This document shows, piece after piece, positions 12,053 to 24,179 of a stretch of DNA of 64,000 nt; within the stretch, counting starts at the first letter, position 1, and every line of letters starts with the position of its first letter. This stretch comes from Alnus glutinosa (taxonomy: Eukaryota > Streptophyta > Magnoliopsida > Fagales > Betulaceae), in contig NC_084887.1 of NCBI RefSeq assembly GCF_958979055.1, forward strand, positions 36,868,620-36,932,619. The letters are read 5' to 3'. The notes under the pieces are model-generated. The model was not told the origin of the DNA. It worked only from the letters and a program-made list of their open reading frames with translations, and did not search any database. The translations under genes were made by a program, and so were the position numbers.

Positions 12053-14862
12053 ATGGCCTCCGACGACCTCTCGACCCTCGGCAACGGCCACAACGACGAC
12101 GACGAAGAGAAGTACGGATTCCGGCGGCCGGAGATGTACAAGGAGAGCCTGTCCGGCACCATTGGCGCGTACGACCGCCACGTGTTCCTCTGTTACAAGA
12201 GCCCCGAGGCCTGGCCGTCGCGTGTCGAGGGCCCCGAGTCCGATCCGCTCCCTAAGCTTCTCTATGCGGCTTTCAAGGCTCGCAAGAATGATATGGCTCT
12301 CAAGGTCAGCTTTATCGCTGTAAAAAAATCGGTTAATCATTGCAGTAATTATGATTTTTGCTGCGATTTAAGTTCCGGATTAAGATTTAGAACTCGGATT
12401 AATCGGTTGACGTTTGGAGTAATTGTGATTTTGCTGCGAGTTTTAAGAGACGCGGATTTTAATCTGAAACTTGGATTGATCGATTAATCGTTTGTGCTAA
12501 TTGTGATTTTGCTATATCGAGAACTCGGATTATAATGTAAAACTCAGATTGATCGGTTAATGATAACGGTAATTGTGATTTTGCTGCGAGTTTTGAGATT
12601 CGGATTCGATGGGAGTTTCGTTGACTTGTGTTTTGGTTTTTGGAAATGGCAGACGAACCTGACAATATGCGAGGGGCGCGAGGGGACTGACTTTTCTGAA
12701 GGAGACGTGTTGATTTTCCCGGATATGATCAAGTACAGGTAAATCGCGAGGGTTAAATAGGATTTCTTCTGGTTGTGGTTTTGCTAATTTTCCTTGAAAT
12801 GACAGATGTGGTTAAGTTTCTTGTTCTAGGGTTTCATTTCGAGAGGTTTTGTTTCATTTACTTGAGTTGGGCAGTTTTTATTGTAAATAATTTGATATAG
12901 CTATGTTACAACTTACAAGGGTCAGGGTTTTGTTTGTTGAAATTGTGCTTGGGCAAGCGCAAGATTCTATTAATTTTCAGAGGATAGATTGGATAAGGAC
13001 GAGTTGTTAGAGTTTAAGATAGGATTAACCTACAGCTTTACTATGGACCCCGGTTCTGTTTTTCATAGTGGTAATGATATATGATTAAATTACGGGATTC
13101 ATTGTTTGTTTATTTCTTCCTTGAGTCCAATGTTGTGGTAATTACCAGATTCTATGATAGTGCAAAATTTGAATTTTATAAATTACAGAAGTTTTCATTT
13201 GGTTTGTGATTGTGCTGTCAAAATGAGTTGTTTTTATTTTTATTTTTTAATTTCTTTGTTGAGTCTGAGTTTTATTTTCACTATTGAAGGGGTTTGAAGG
13301 ACTCGGAAATGGATAGCTTTGTCGAGGATGTTCTTGTTAACGGTAAAGCATGGGCTTCTGGAGAGCAGGAGGTGTTGGCTGGTTCTCATGTTTTTGTGTG
13401 CTCTCATGGTAGTCGTGATCGGAGGTGTGGTGTTTGTGGACCTGTTCTCATTGAAAAGCTTAATGAGGAGATTGAGTTGCGAGGATTAAAAGATCAGGTT
13501 TTCGTTAATCCATGCTCACATATTGGGGGGCACAAGTATGCTGGGAATGTGATTATCTACAGCCCGGATCCAGATGGGAAGATTATGGGTCATTGGTAAG
13601 ATCCAATTCATAGCTGCTTCTTGTTATTCTGCAAATTGATAAAATATTTCATATAATTTGTTTAGGTAGTATTAAACATTTCTCATTAATGATGATAGGT
13701 ATGGCTATGTTACTCCTGATGATGTGCCTGCATTGCTTGATCAGCATATTGGAAAGGGAGAGATCATAGAACGGCTTTGGAGGTTTGTCCTTTTGTGGTT
13801 TTGCATGTTCTTTTTTCGTGAAATGTTCATTTGATGTTTTTTTGTTGTCAATTCTACAGATCAAAAATTAGTACTTGTATCAGATACTAGATTTATGAAT
13901 TGTTTATCAAGAATGATGTTGGTTTTATCAATATGTGAAATGTGTGGATGGATGAAATTTCTAGTCTTGGGTGTGAACATATGTTATTCAGTATGTCAAC
14001 TTGCATTGTGGTTGATCCTGAATTATTACCTGGATTATCATCAAGAAATTGAAGTTAACTTCAATTATTACCTATATTATCACCTAGACCAAGGCCCTTA
14101 CCACTTGCAATGTAGTCCATTAAATCTGTTTAAATTTCTTGCTTCGACTCTGATTCTGACAGTCAAAGTTTAGCCTTAATTTTGGTTCCTTGCTTCTATG
14201 TGTCTTTACCATACCTTGTGAAAAGGCCCTGTTGAAGTTCTGGACGCGTTTTATTATTATTTTTGTAATTGTGCGTGGTTCTTTTAATTTTTGAAAGATA
14301 ACAGAAAAAGAAAAAGTCTTTTGGAGGTTTCTTATGTTTGTACTTGTCAAAAAAGGAAGGTTTTTCTTACATTTGCTGTTAATGAGAATCACCCTGTTTA
14401 TCTTTATAGTTGCCAATTGGTGATCAATCTTTCAATCTTTGGCATTATTCTGAACTATATATGAACATAAAAGTAACAATAATTAATTGCAGAGGGCAAA
14501 TGGGGGCAGCTACCGAGGAAGGTGGAAAAGCGGATGAACAGAAGCTTCCTAATGGGGATGTGAAGAAAAGCAAGAAGAAGCACAAAGAAAACAACACTGA
14601 GAGTACTAAGGATAATGTGGCCGGCTGTTGCCAGGTTGGTAATGGGTTTACTTGTTGCAAAGACACAAGTTTGGAGCAGAGCAGTGTGAATGAAGAAAAG
14701 AAGCTGAAAGAAACCATAGGAGTGAATGAAAAGAATGGGGTGGGCAAAGTGTCAAGCTGGATAGGATCATGGGAGCAAAGTGATGTTCTCACAGCCGCTG
14801 CTGTGGTCGGAGCAGTTGCAACAGTTGCCGTGGCCTATAGCTTTTATAGGAGGTCTGGGTGA
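12053..14862 (+). CDS. Sucrase/ferredoxin-like (Apd1/AIM32-type) 2Fe-2S protein with C-terminal anchor
   Basis: Five exons: 12053-12304, 12653-12738, 13290-13595, 13699-13782 and 14493-14862. All have GT-AG borders and joined phases, giving 365 residues. The thioredoxin-like ferredoxin domain carries Cys150-X8-Cys159 (CSHGSRDRRC) and His190-X3-His194 (HIGGH). This is the bis-Cys/bis-His 2Fe-2S pattern of yeast Apd1 and of the plant Suc/Fer family. Residues 244-340 form a Lys/Glu-rich linker with two Cys pairs (GCC and TCC). Residues 341-361 are a hydrophobic segment followed by RRSG, which suggests a tail anchor. The start at 12053 has a strong context (accATGGcc). An in-frame ATG at 11939 would add 38 residues resembling an organelle-targeting peptide. 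Electron transfer is the family inference; the substrate is unknown. Confidence 0.9.
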
Positions 14863-15586
14863 AATATGCAATATTATCCATGCGTTCAAGTTTGTTTGTG
14901 GGTCTGTAGACCCTGGTTTTTTGTAGGGAGATGTGATAACATCTTTAAAATAATCCCCTGAACAATGTATGTTGCAGGGAGGGAAAACTATAGGGTATAT
15001 GTTCTGCTTAGCAGGTGGACTGAATGACTAAAAGTTTTAGCCGATTAAAGATGAAGAAATTTGTATCCCCTTGTAATTGATTCTGCCCAACCGAAATTGT
15101 TGTTTCATTACTCTTGGTGACTGGGCTTTTTGATACTGGAGTTTCTTATTAGTTGCTTGCTTAAAATGTACTGGAGATGATTCTCTGATTTTATTGGAAT
15201 ATTTAATTAGATCACAGTTTTGAATATGGGGTAGTGCATATGACAAATGTAAAGATTCATCAGGGATGAATACTCCCTTCCGGGAATATGGTCAAGCCTA
15301 AGCAAAATTTCTTCCTAGCTTGTTAGTATGCGTTGGGGGAGTTTTCTGTTTTTTGTGTTCTGATTTGTTTGTCAATGTATTTATCTTGCCCCTTTCAACC
15401 GTCAGAACCAAAAACACGGGGAACAAGGAGGAGGCGTTGTTAGTGAAAGAACAAAGATTGGACAAAAATTAGCTGAATAATCCCGAACCAATCCTATATA
15501 CACATACAAATATCCTTGTCAAAATGACTAATCCCATCACCTAGAAACCACGACTTCTATGCTTTAGAAGGAAAAATTATATGATG
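14863..15586. other. Shared 3' region between two convergent genes
   Basis: This gap lies between the stop codons of the ferredoxin-like gene (+) and the ARM-repeat gene (-). It contains probable 3' UTRs for both and no further reading frame of interest. Confidence 0.5.
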
Positions 15587-17115
15587 TCATGTACTAAGCT
15601 TTGCAATCATCTCCTCCAACAGCCTCAGCGTCGTCCCCTCGACGCTCTCTCCCGCATCAATTTCTTGCATAATCTGCTCTATAAGCTCATTTTTTGATTG
15701 TTTATTTCTTGAACCGTAGCTTGGGCAATCCCTCAAAAGCAACAGCAGCTGTGTAGCCATAGTTTTAGCCCTCCACGTCCCATCTACACTCAACTGAAGC
15801 AGCCCTGGCATCACTCCTTCCCTTAAAATAACTCCTCTGTATCTTTCCCTACAGCTCTGGCATATGAGGAGGAGAATCCCCACCGCATGCTCTTTGCATT
15901 GCAGGGAACCATCCTCAATGGTCTCGACCAATGCACGAATGGCACCACCCGTGCCAGCAGCTTCACAAAGGGCACTCTCTGACAAGGAAACGACGTTCTC
16001 CAGCAGCCCCATTACCTTTTCGACCAACTCGGATGATTTTTCGGAGCCGTGGATGAGTTGAAGCAAGGAAAATAAGACCCCAGAAGAGACCATTGAAGGA
16101 ATGATCTGTTGACAAGTTGAGAGATTGTGGAGTGTGGCTATTGCATCGAGCTTGGCTTGCACGCTGATGCTGATGCTGCTGCCACTCATATTGAGAAATT
16201 CCACCAAGAGTTGGATCGCTCCATGAGATGCGATTGCTAGCTTGTTTGCTGTGCAGGAGGAGAGGATCAACATGGCTGCTATTGTGAGCTCAATCAGTGC
16301 CTCACTTTGGCATTGAAGGAGGCCTAGCAAGACTGGTATAGCCCCAGATCTCATGATCCGGATCTTGTTTCTGTAAAATTAGTGGAAATTAATTTCATAA
16401 TTCCCCCAAGTAAATAATATTAAAAAAATTTGTACAACAATTTCATCGATGTGTTTTGTACGTCAATGTTGGTACAGAATCATCATTTTTGTACACCAAT
16501 GGCAATTATTAGTACAGGATCATCTTTTCTGGTCCCATCAATCAATCAAACAAACAGTTTTAAGTAAAAAATATTAGAATATTAATTAAATGATGCAATT
16601 TAGTTCTTTTTTTTTATTAGCTTAATTTTTTAAAATAAATAGTAATTTAACACGACATCAGAATATAAATTTGAAGTTCAAACCCTATCTCCTTAATTTA
16701 TATTTCAATTCAATTAAATATTTCATTCGTTCGGCTAATATTAATTAAATGAAACTTTTCTTGTGATAAGCAATGATTTAACCCCACACAAAAAAAAAAA
16801 AAATTATTTATTTGTTACAATGGTGATAATTATATTAAAGATTTTATATCTATGAACATAGTTTGGAAAATTGACACTATTTTAGAATGAATAGACAAAC
16901 CGTTCACTGCCGAAGGCAAGACTGAGCAGAGCAAACAGAGCAGCTTCAATGGCGTCGTAATCTTGCGACTGAAGCATCAAAATCAAAGGCGCCGTGACAC
17001 CTCTTTCAGCCAACTTGTGCCTCTGCTTACTGCTAAGTTTACTAAGGTCTCTAGCTGCTTGAACCTGCGCTTCTGTGTCACCATTGAAAAGGTTTTCTAT
17101 CACCACTTCCTCCAT
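15587..17115 (-). CDS. ARM-repeat protein without U-box
   Basis: Two exons on the minus strand, 17115-16901 and 16370-15587, join across GT-AG (cg|A = Arg) to give 332 residues. The protein is built almost wholly of armadillo repeats: helical triplets such as GVTAPLILMLQS, GAIPVLLGLLQCQS, GAIQLLVEFL, GVLFSLLQLI, GAIRALVETI and GVMPGLLQL are spaced about 42 residues apart. It resembles the ARM part of plant U-box (PUB) proteins. However, no U-box is seen before it, so E3-ligase activity should not be assumed. The first in-frame ATG is at 17115. The frame is open upstream to a stop at 17245-17247 but has no ATG there. An extra upstream exon cannot be excluded. Function is likely protein-protein interaction; the partner is unknown. 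Confidence 0.85.
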
Positions 17116-17248
17116 TAGAGAAAGCTCGATCTCTCTCGGGCTCTCCAAACTTGTACAAGTAAATTCCTTTTGTAGAGGTGATAATGTTGGTATTGGGATT
17201 GGTTGCTTGAAGATGCAATCTTTGGCTTTTGTGGGTATCAAAATTCAT
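17078..17248 (-). promoter_or_regulatory. Overlapping upstream reading frame before the ARM gene
   Basis: An ATG at 17248 opens a 56-codon frame that runs past the ARM-gene ATG (17115) in another frame and stops at 17078. If the transcript begins upstream of 17248, this uORF would compete with the main start. The peptide has no recognised domain. The transcription start is unknown. Confidence 0.35.
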
Positions 17249-17432
17249 TGTTTCACTTAGAAGCAACTTCCCATTCTTTGGTCAGCTTTTTTGTGAATGT
17301 CTGATTTGGAAATACAATAACGATCCCTAAGAATGAATCTTTAACTTTCCTTTAATTTTATAGAAGCAAGCTCTTTATGCTTTATGGCAGGTTTTTTTTT
17401 TTTTTTTAAACGATCGAATGGCAGGTTTATAT

Positions 17433-17966
17433 AAGGGATAATTGCATCATTAGTTCTTAGGATTAACCTAAATTACAAATCACTCTTTGTAGTACAAAAG
17501 GTTTATAGAGGCTAGGGTTCCAGTAGTAAATTATAATTACGAATCACTTCCTGAATCCGTTTTCGTCCATTAAATTAACAGATTCGATTAGTTTGTCACG
17601 TCATATCCAATAAGAAATTGACATGTGTCCATTACAATAAAAAAATATAAACAAATAAAACTTAAAAATAATTTTTTTTTTAAAAAAAAATAGAAAATAG
17701 CGAAGGGGTGGTTGTCGGGGGTGGCCTGACCACGTTCTGAGGGTGGCGCACAGCCTCCCCTAGGCCTGGAGTGGTCACATGTCGATTTCCTACTAAGTAT
17801 GACATAACAAACTAATGGAATATGTTAACTTGGTGGACGAAAAACGAGTTCAGAGAATGATTCGTAATTTTAGTTTACCACAGGGACCCTCCATAAACTT
17901 TTTGTACCACATGGAGTGATTTGTAATTTAGGCCAACCCAAAGGACCAGTGATGCAATTATCCCTT
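17433..17966. mobile_element. Long-TIR foldback element, probable Mutator-like MITE
   Basis: The left arm begins aagggataattgcatcatta and the right arm ends ccagtgatgcaattatccctt. Similarity between arms extends about 150-180 bp inward (for example taacctaaattacaaatcac against gtgatttgtaatttaggcca). The core is GC-rich (gggtggcc... blocks near 17705-17775) and non-coding. Long inverted arms fit a Mutator-like non-autonomous element. Flanks are TA-rich (tttatat / tatatat), so the target duplication is unclear. Confidence 0.7.
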
Positions 17967-20900
17967 TATATATTGGTAAAAGTACATATGCCCATTAAAT
18001 TATCACTTTAAAAATTCTTTTAATAAGAAAAAAAATACTCTTATAAATTCGAAAAAAAAAATGAAAAAAGAAAAAAAGAGAGGAGGTTATAGCCTTTGGC
18101 CAAAGGGGGTGGCCGAACCGCCACGGGCCATTTGGGAGTGGTTCGGTGTAAAATAATTAATTTAGATTGTTACTCGTAGTGATTCAATACTAAGGAACTC
18201 GTAATTAGTTGAATTTATTACCTTAAACACTAACTATTAGAATAAAATATAACGAAAATCGGAATAATAATGATCAAGTCAAACTAAACTAATTTCGATA
18301 ATTTTATTCACTATTAGCCAATATAAACACAAAACTTCCAATGAAATATAACTACAATAATCAACATCATTTGATTATGTTGTGCAAACTTGACTAATTG
18401 AGTCCATTGCTTAGCATCTTCAGCCCAACAAAATGCTCTAACCCAATGGTCCGTCAAACCTACTAATATGCAACACACCAAAGTATTTCACAGGTGAAAA
18501 AGTAACTGTGTAAGTCGGTGACTTAGTAAATTATCATAGAATTTGTCATGCGATAAGTCTTAAGTGACAAACAGTATTCCTTAAAATTTAGTTTAAAAAT
18601 GTCCTCGGTTTTACAAAATTGATAAGTTTTGCTCAATTATTATGCCAATAAGAAAAAAATAGTTTATTTTGAAATAGAATAAGCATAATTCTAGGGACAA
18701 TTCACATCATATATATATATATAAAAAATCCTTCCACATAGGCTGTGAATTGCGGCCTGTGGCGTGAACCCATAATTTTTAGTGAGTGAACCGGTCCTTT
18801 AAGTACTAAACTAGTTCTTTAAGTAAAACAAAACCGGTCTATATATTTAATATATGTTAATAGTTTACTTGAAAACACATATATAGATCTCTAAAAAAAA
18901 ACACACATATATAGAAAGAATCAAGATTTATTTGTGTTAATATGTTACTTAAAAAACCCCATATATAGAATCCCGTATATAAAAAAACTATATATAGGAT
19001 TTTTTATTTTATTTTTATTTTTAAAAAAGAAATCATATATAGAAAAAATCGTAGTATATAGAATCAAGAGCTATATGTTAATGGAATAAAAAGATCTTAT
19101 ATAGAATCCTGTATATATATATGGTTCCTAATTTCCTATAGAATCCCGTATATAGCGAGCAAATAATTTTGTTTGAAGAAAATAATAAAAAAATTTTTGA
19201 AGCACTTTTATTTTTTTGGTGATTTAGTGGAAGTTGAATTTGACGGATTTAATTTATTTTATCTAAAATTTTTGTTGCTTAAATGTATCTTTGAGTTTAG
19301 AAAAAATCGTAGAACAACTATACAACGTTCTTAATGAGATTTTATTATTACTATAGGTACAGTTTACTATCGCTAGCTTGAATTAAGTAAAGAATTTTCT
19401 GTTCTTTTTTCTCTTTTTTTTTTTTTTTTTTGGTAATTCTATGGAGGCTAAATTTGACATTGATTCAGATTAGGGTTTCTATTTATTCTAAAATTTCGTT
19501 GTGTAGATGTTTCTCTGTGTTTGTGCATGCTTCTATGCATAAATTTTCCATAGCTATGAATTGATTATTTTTATGCATATTTGTTTCTCGAGAAAATTTC
19601 TTTGTACTAGACATGATCCGAAAACTGGTTTTGGATTGAGATCTGAATATGAATATGTTTATGTTTTGTTTGTGAAATTTTGGTTGAGTTGTTCTTCATT
19701 TGAATATATGTTTTACGAGAATTTTTTTTTTCCCGATTAAGTGATTTATTCGAATTTTTATGCATTTTTGGGAAGTGCTTTTTCGGCATTTGAAAGCAAA
19801 ATAAGGCAAAATTTTATTTGATTATTATGCAGAAAATGGACATAAACTCTTTGGAAACACTAAATAGATAATTAAGTATTGAACCAAATGCATGTGAGAG
19901 GATTTATTTGATTGTGTTAAATGTTGAATGAAAGATTTGTTTTATTTTGTATTCATAAAAGATTTTTTTTTTTTTGAATGTTCATAATTATATGAATTTT
20001 ATTTGTATTGAAATATAATAGGTATCACACCAATTAAGTGAAAGATTTTGTTTTATTTTGAATTCATAAAAAAAATTTTGTTTATTTTTTGGAATGTTTA
20101 TAATTATGAATTTTATTTATATTGAAATAGAGAAATATTTAAACTTTGGGTTTGAAACTTTCTTATATATGTAGGCCTGATGATATATAAAAGGGATTTA
20201 AATCTTTTGTCTTTAGAAACTTCACTAATTAACCCCCACTCTCCAATTGCTATGGCTTTTGCAATGTCCCAACAAAATTCAAAAATTTGCCATCAGCCTC
20301 TTTTAATGTGTCTCCTTTATTGTTATTCCGATATATGGGTATTTTATTGTTAAATCACCAATTATGCTAAAAGTTTAATATAACAAAAAATGATAAATTT
20401 AATAATCTAATTAATATTTCCAATGGTACTTACATCTATGTGAAACTTATGCAGGTTTCAAGTAGGTTCATATAAATTAATAATCTCGCTTTTCAATACA
20501 TATACAATGGAGAAGATGATTGGGATCCTCTTGAGCAGGTATGTAATTTTTAGAGTCTCCTAGCTAATGAGCCCACTTACCATAACGGGCTTACCTGCTC
20601 GAATAGTTGTCCGAACAAGTGAGTCTCATTGTTCCAAATTGCAAGGGATCGTATTCGGAGGAAGAAGGACATAGGATTTTTAAAGAAAACTATCCACATA
20701 TATAATTAACAATGGTAATTGTTATTCCTGTTACCCTGGTTGAGATTGCTGGCTCTGCAGCCCTCGTGAGCCAAAGCTGACAAATTGTGCGAAAATCTGA
20801 AGCATGGATAACGTATCTCTCAATTTTCATTCCCAAAGTACATGACTTTGGGATAAGCATGGAACATCTTTCGGCCAAAAGAATTGAAGTATATATATAA

Positions 20901-23900
20901 TTATAAATAAATTAAAATTATATCCACGGGGACCTTTAAAGGAATCTCACTAGCTACTTTGCTTTGGCGGCCGCTATACGGCGGCATTGCCTTTACGGAT
21001 GCTTCCCGGGCGGCCACAAACTTTCATCATGATTCCCCGTTGGCATGGTACGTGATCATTTGAATGCTCCGATCCACTTCTTTTCCTTTTCCATTTTTCT
21101 CCTCACCTTTTTTTTTTTGGGACCCAATATTTGATTACTATCCAAATCATTCTTTTCAAAAAATAAAGTTTGTTTGAATTCTTAACCTCGTAAATTAGCT
21201 ACAGAACTGATTTGTAGGTAATTCTTACAGATTGACATATGTTATTTAGCATGTTAGAAGATAGTATGAAAGAAGAGGTAAAAATATTGATATGATATGG
21301 TTTTATTGGTCAATAGATCGATTAAGTGCACGTCACGTGATCATTCCGATCATTAAACACAAATGGATTGAGAGATCTTACTAGAACAATTCTATATTAT
21401 TAGAGGTGTGGTTGAAAAGATAATAAAAAATTGAAGAGGTACTCTCCTTAGTAGAATATCATTAAACTATAAGGTGTTAGTGCATTTGCCCTTTTATATT
21501 TCCATTTTTTTTTTTAGAATTTAACCAAGAGTTTTCTCTTTCTTTTCTTGGCACAATGAGTTTTGTTCAAATTTTTTTTTAATTTGATATTTTTATTTTC
21601 TAACCTAATTAAAATCCATTCTAAAGGTTCTTGAATAAACTAAGATAGTCAACTTTAAGTGGGATTATTACTAAAGTATGAAATTGTGGTCAAATTAATA
21701 CCTGCCATAATTTTAACAACCTGCAATAATGCTATCAACTTTAATTTAGCGCAATTCATGATAAAAGAATAGGCACGTTGTCTACTAATAATAATAAAAA
21801 ATTTATATCACATGCATACTTGGCTTAAAAGAAAAGGTATATCTGTTTGTCTTTCTTTTTCTTTTTTTTTTTTTGGGTATGTGTTTTTAGGGTTTGGGTT
21901 TAATTGAAAGTAGGGTTAGAGCAAAAACACTTGGGTTTGGCTTGTCCTATGTTATAACAGAACAGTCTCATGTGAGAGTTTGTTTAGACCTTACTTGTCG
22001 AACAACTTGAATAAGTAGGACCCAAACTATCTCGGCACTTGCCTAAGTAAGTAGAGTCTGAACAAGCTCTTACATGAACTGTCCTATTGCCATGTATGTA
22101 TTAGAACAAATTAATTTATTACATGAGATCAAAATTCCAACTAGTCCAAAACCGAAGACCAATTTGTAAAGGATTAGTTTGCCACACTGGCCCAAGCAAA
22201 ACTCCTATACTAGTCAAAAAGGTCTTAATATATAGAATAGTTGGTTGCCGGAAAGTAAAATAAGCTACATCGGAATACAACAGTAAATATTCGGCTTTAG
22301 CCTCTTTTCAATGGTTGTTGCTGGTTTCAAGTGGTGGATTAGATATGTTCGCCTTAATATGTGCACATTTTGCTTTTGTAACCACCTTGTGTTGCCTCTT
22401 GAAAAAATCGGGTCACTTGTTTGACCAATTTCCTATCTTTTGTAATTATTTCTGTATTGTTTTAATTTTTATTAGGTTTATTGTTGGGGAGCTCACCCCC
22501 ATTTTTATTTTTAGGATCATCTACTCATTCTTTCATTCAGATCAGGAGTTAGTATGATCCTCTTTTGTAACCATTTCCTTATTCAATTAGGAAAAAAAAA
22601 AGTAAGCTATGGTCAGATTTTTCTAAGGAAGATAAATTCTTGAAAATATTTTTCTATTATCCCACTTATTCGAAATAATTACTAGAGGACATGAATATTC
22701 AGGGAAAACTATATATATATATATATATACCATCGTCAAATTAACACTTAATTTGCAATGCTTCCGAATTAAAAATTGCATTAATATTCTCTCTAAACTA
22801 TCAAAAATTTGTAATGTATCCCTATCAATAAGACAAAAATATCCCAATATAAATTAAAAAAAGAAAAAAGAAAAAAAAAAAGCCGTATGTGATCGATGCA
22901 GGATGAATTCTGATTTCTGAATGCTTGATCGAGAATATAATATGAATTGCGATGACAAAGCAAAAGTGACGATTTGTTTTAAGGGTGTATTGGAATAAAA
23001 AATTGGAAACTAACTGGAAAGAATTGTAGAGAATGATGAAGATGAGAAGCTCCGCAATTAAGCGGCTCAGATCGGAAGATCTTAATCAAACAATCGTGAT
23101 CTATCGAACTCGGCATGGCAACCATATTTATTCGTACTGCATGAGGAGCAACTTGTTCGGCAAATCTACTAGCTAGGATGGTAGAATAAGAATCTTGGAT
23201 AGAGGTAGATTATTGAGAAGTAATTAAGGAGAATGCAGAAATATGCAGAAGATGGAATCTGCTTGAGAGTATTTTCGGTGATGTGTGGAGATTGCCTCTT
23301 TGTGGTGTCGATTTCTCGCCTTGATGGTCACGTAATTGTGTGACTGTACGTTTGCCGGTTTTAGCTAGGTTGAAGCAAGGAATATTGCTCTAGTTTCTTG
23401 TGTTTGCTGGAAAGTTGTTTCCTACAAAGTTGTTTGTAATGTTGGTTGGAGAGTCATGTTGGGTTAGCTCTTTCTGGTTGAGCTAGCTGTTGTGTTGTTG
23501 TGTTGCAGCTTGACACTTGTATCTAGCTTATAGCTAGAGTGTATTGCACTATGTGTTTTCTTCAATGAAATGCTTATAATTCATCCAATTTTTTTTTTTT
23601 TTTTTTGTTTAAAAAATAATCTATTTAGTTCGATCATTCATTTACAATATATACACCCTACCTAATACGGAGAAGGATCTCTCCATTTCAGCCGGTTATT
23701 TGAAAAATGATCGAGGGACAAAATTGTCTCAACATATTGACAATTTTGCTCCTCATTCTTCAACTAACCGGCTCCTAGTTAGGATCCTATTCCACATATA
23801 TAATACGTACCCTTGCTAGCTAGTACTATTGCAGGATCTCAAACCCCCGTAGATCGATCGGCTAAAGGGATCGGACGACCAATTAGTGGATAAGGTCCGG

Positions 23901-24179
23901 CCAAAAAGAGTTCTGTCAGTGCATGTGAAATTCGATTGCGAGGAGTTCTTCACAAGAGCAAATTTTTACATATCCTACAAATTTGGATCTTGATAAACCA
24001 CTAACCCTCAAAGACAAATTCAACTTTAGAAAAAAAAAAATATGTATAAGCTTAAATGGATCGACTGGAAATCACATTTATCTCAAACTATTTTTCTCTT
24101 ATTGTACGTACTTCAGGGATTGGATTACATATTAATATTAGGTAGCCGGCATCTTTATCTTAAGCAGTAGTCTTCTTCA
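17967..24179. other. Intergenic DNA, no supported gene
   Basis: No coding region was recognised in these 6.2 kb. Seen instead: a GC-rich patch at 18080-18150 like the core of the foldback element just upstream; a set of dispersed tatatagaatcccgtatata motifs at 18900-19160; poly-T runs at 19417, 21103, 21856 and 23590; a short (TA)n at 22715; and an odd GC-rich patch at 20940-21040. The 23.2-23.6 kb stretch ends in ttcttcaatgaaatgcttat plus a T-run and looks like the 3' end of a decayed transcribed element. Confidence 0.5.

Noticed and set aside
22315-22557. 80-codon hydrophobic frame
   Set aside because: No homologue recognised, no splice context, biased composition. Probably chance in T-rich DNA.
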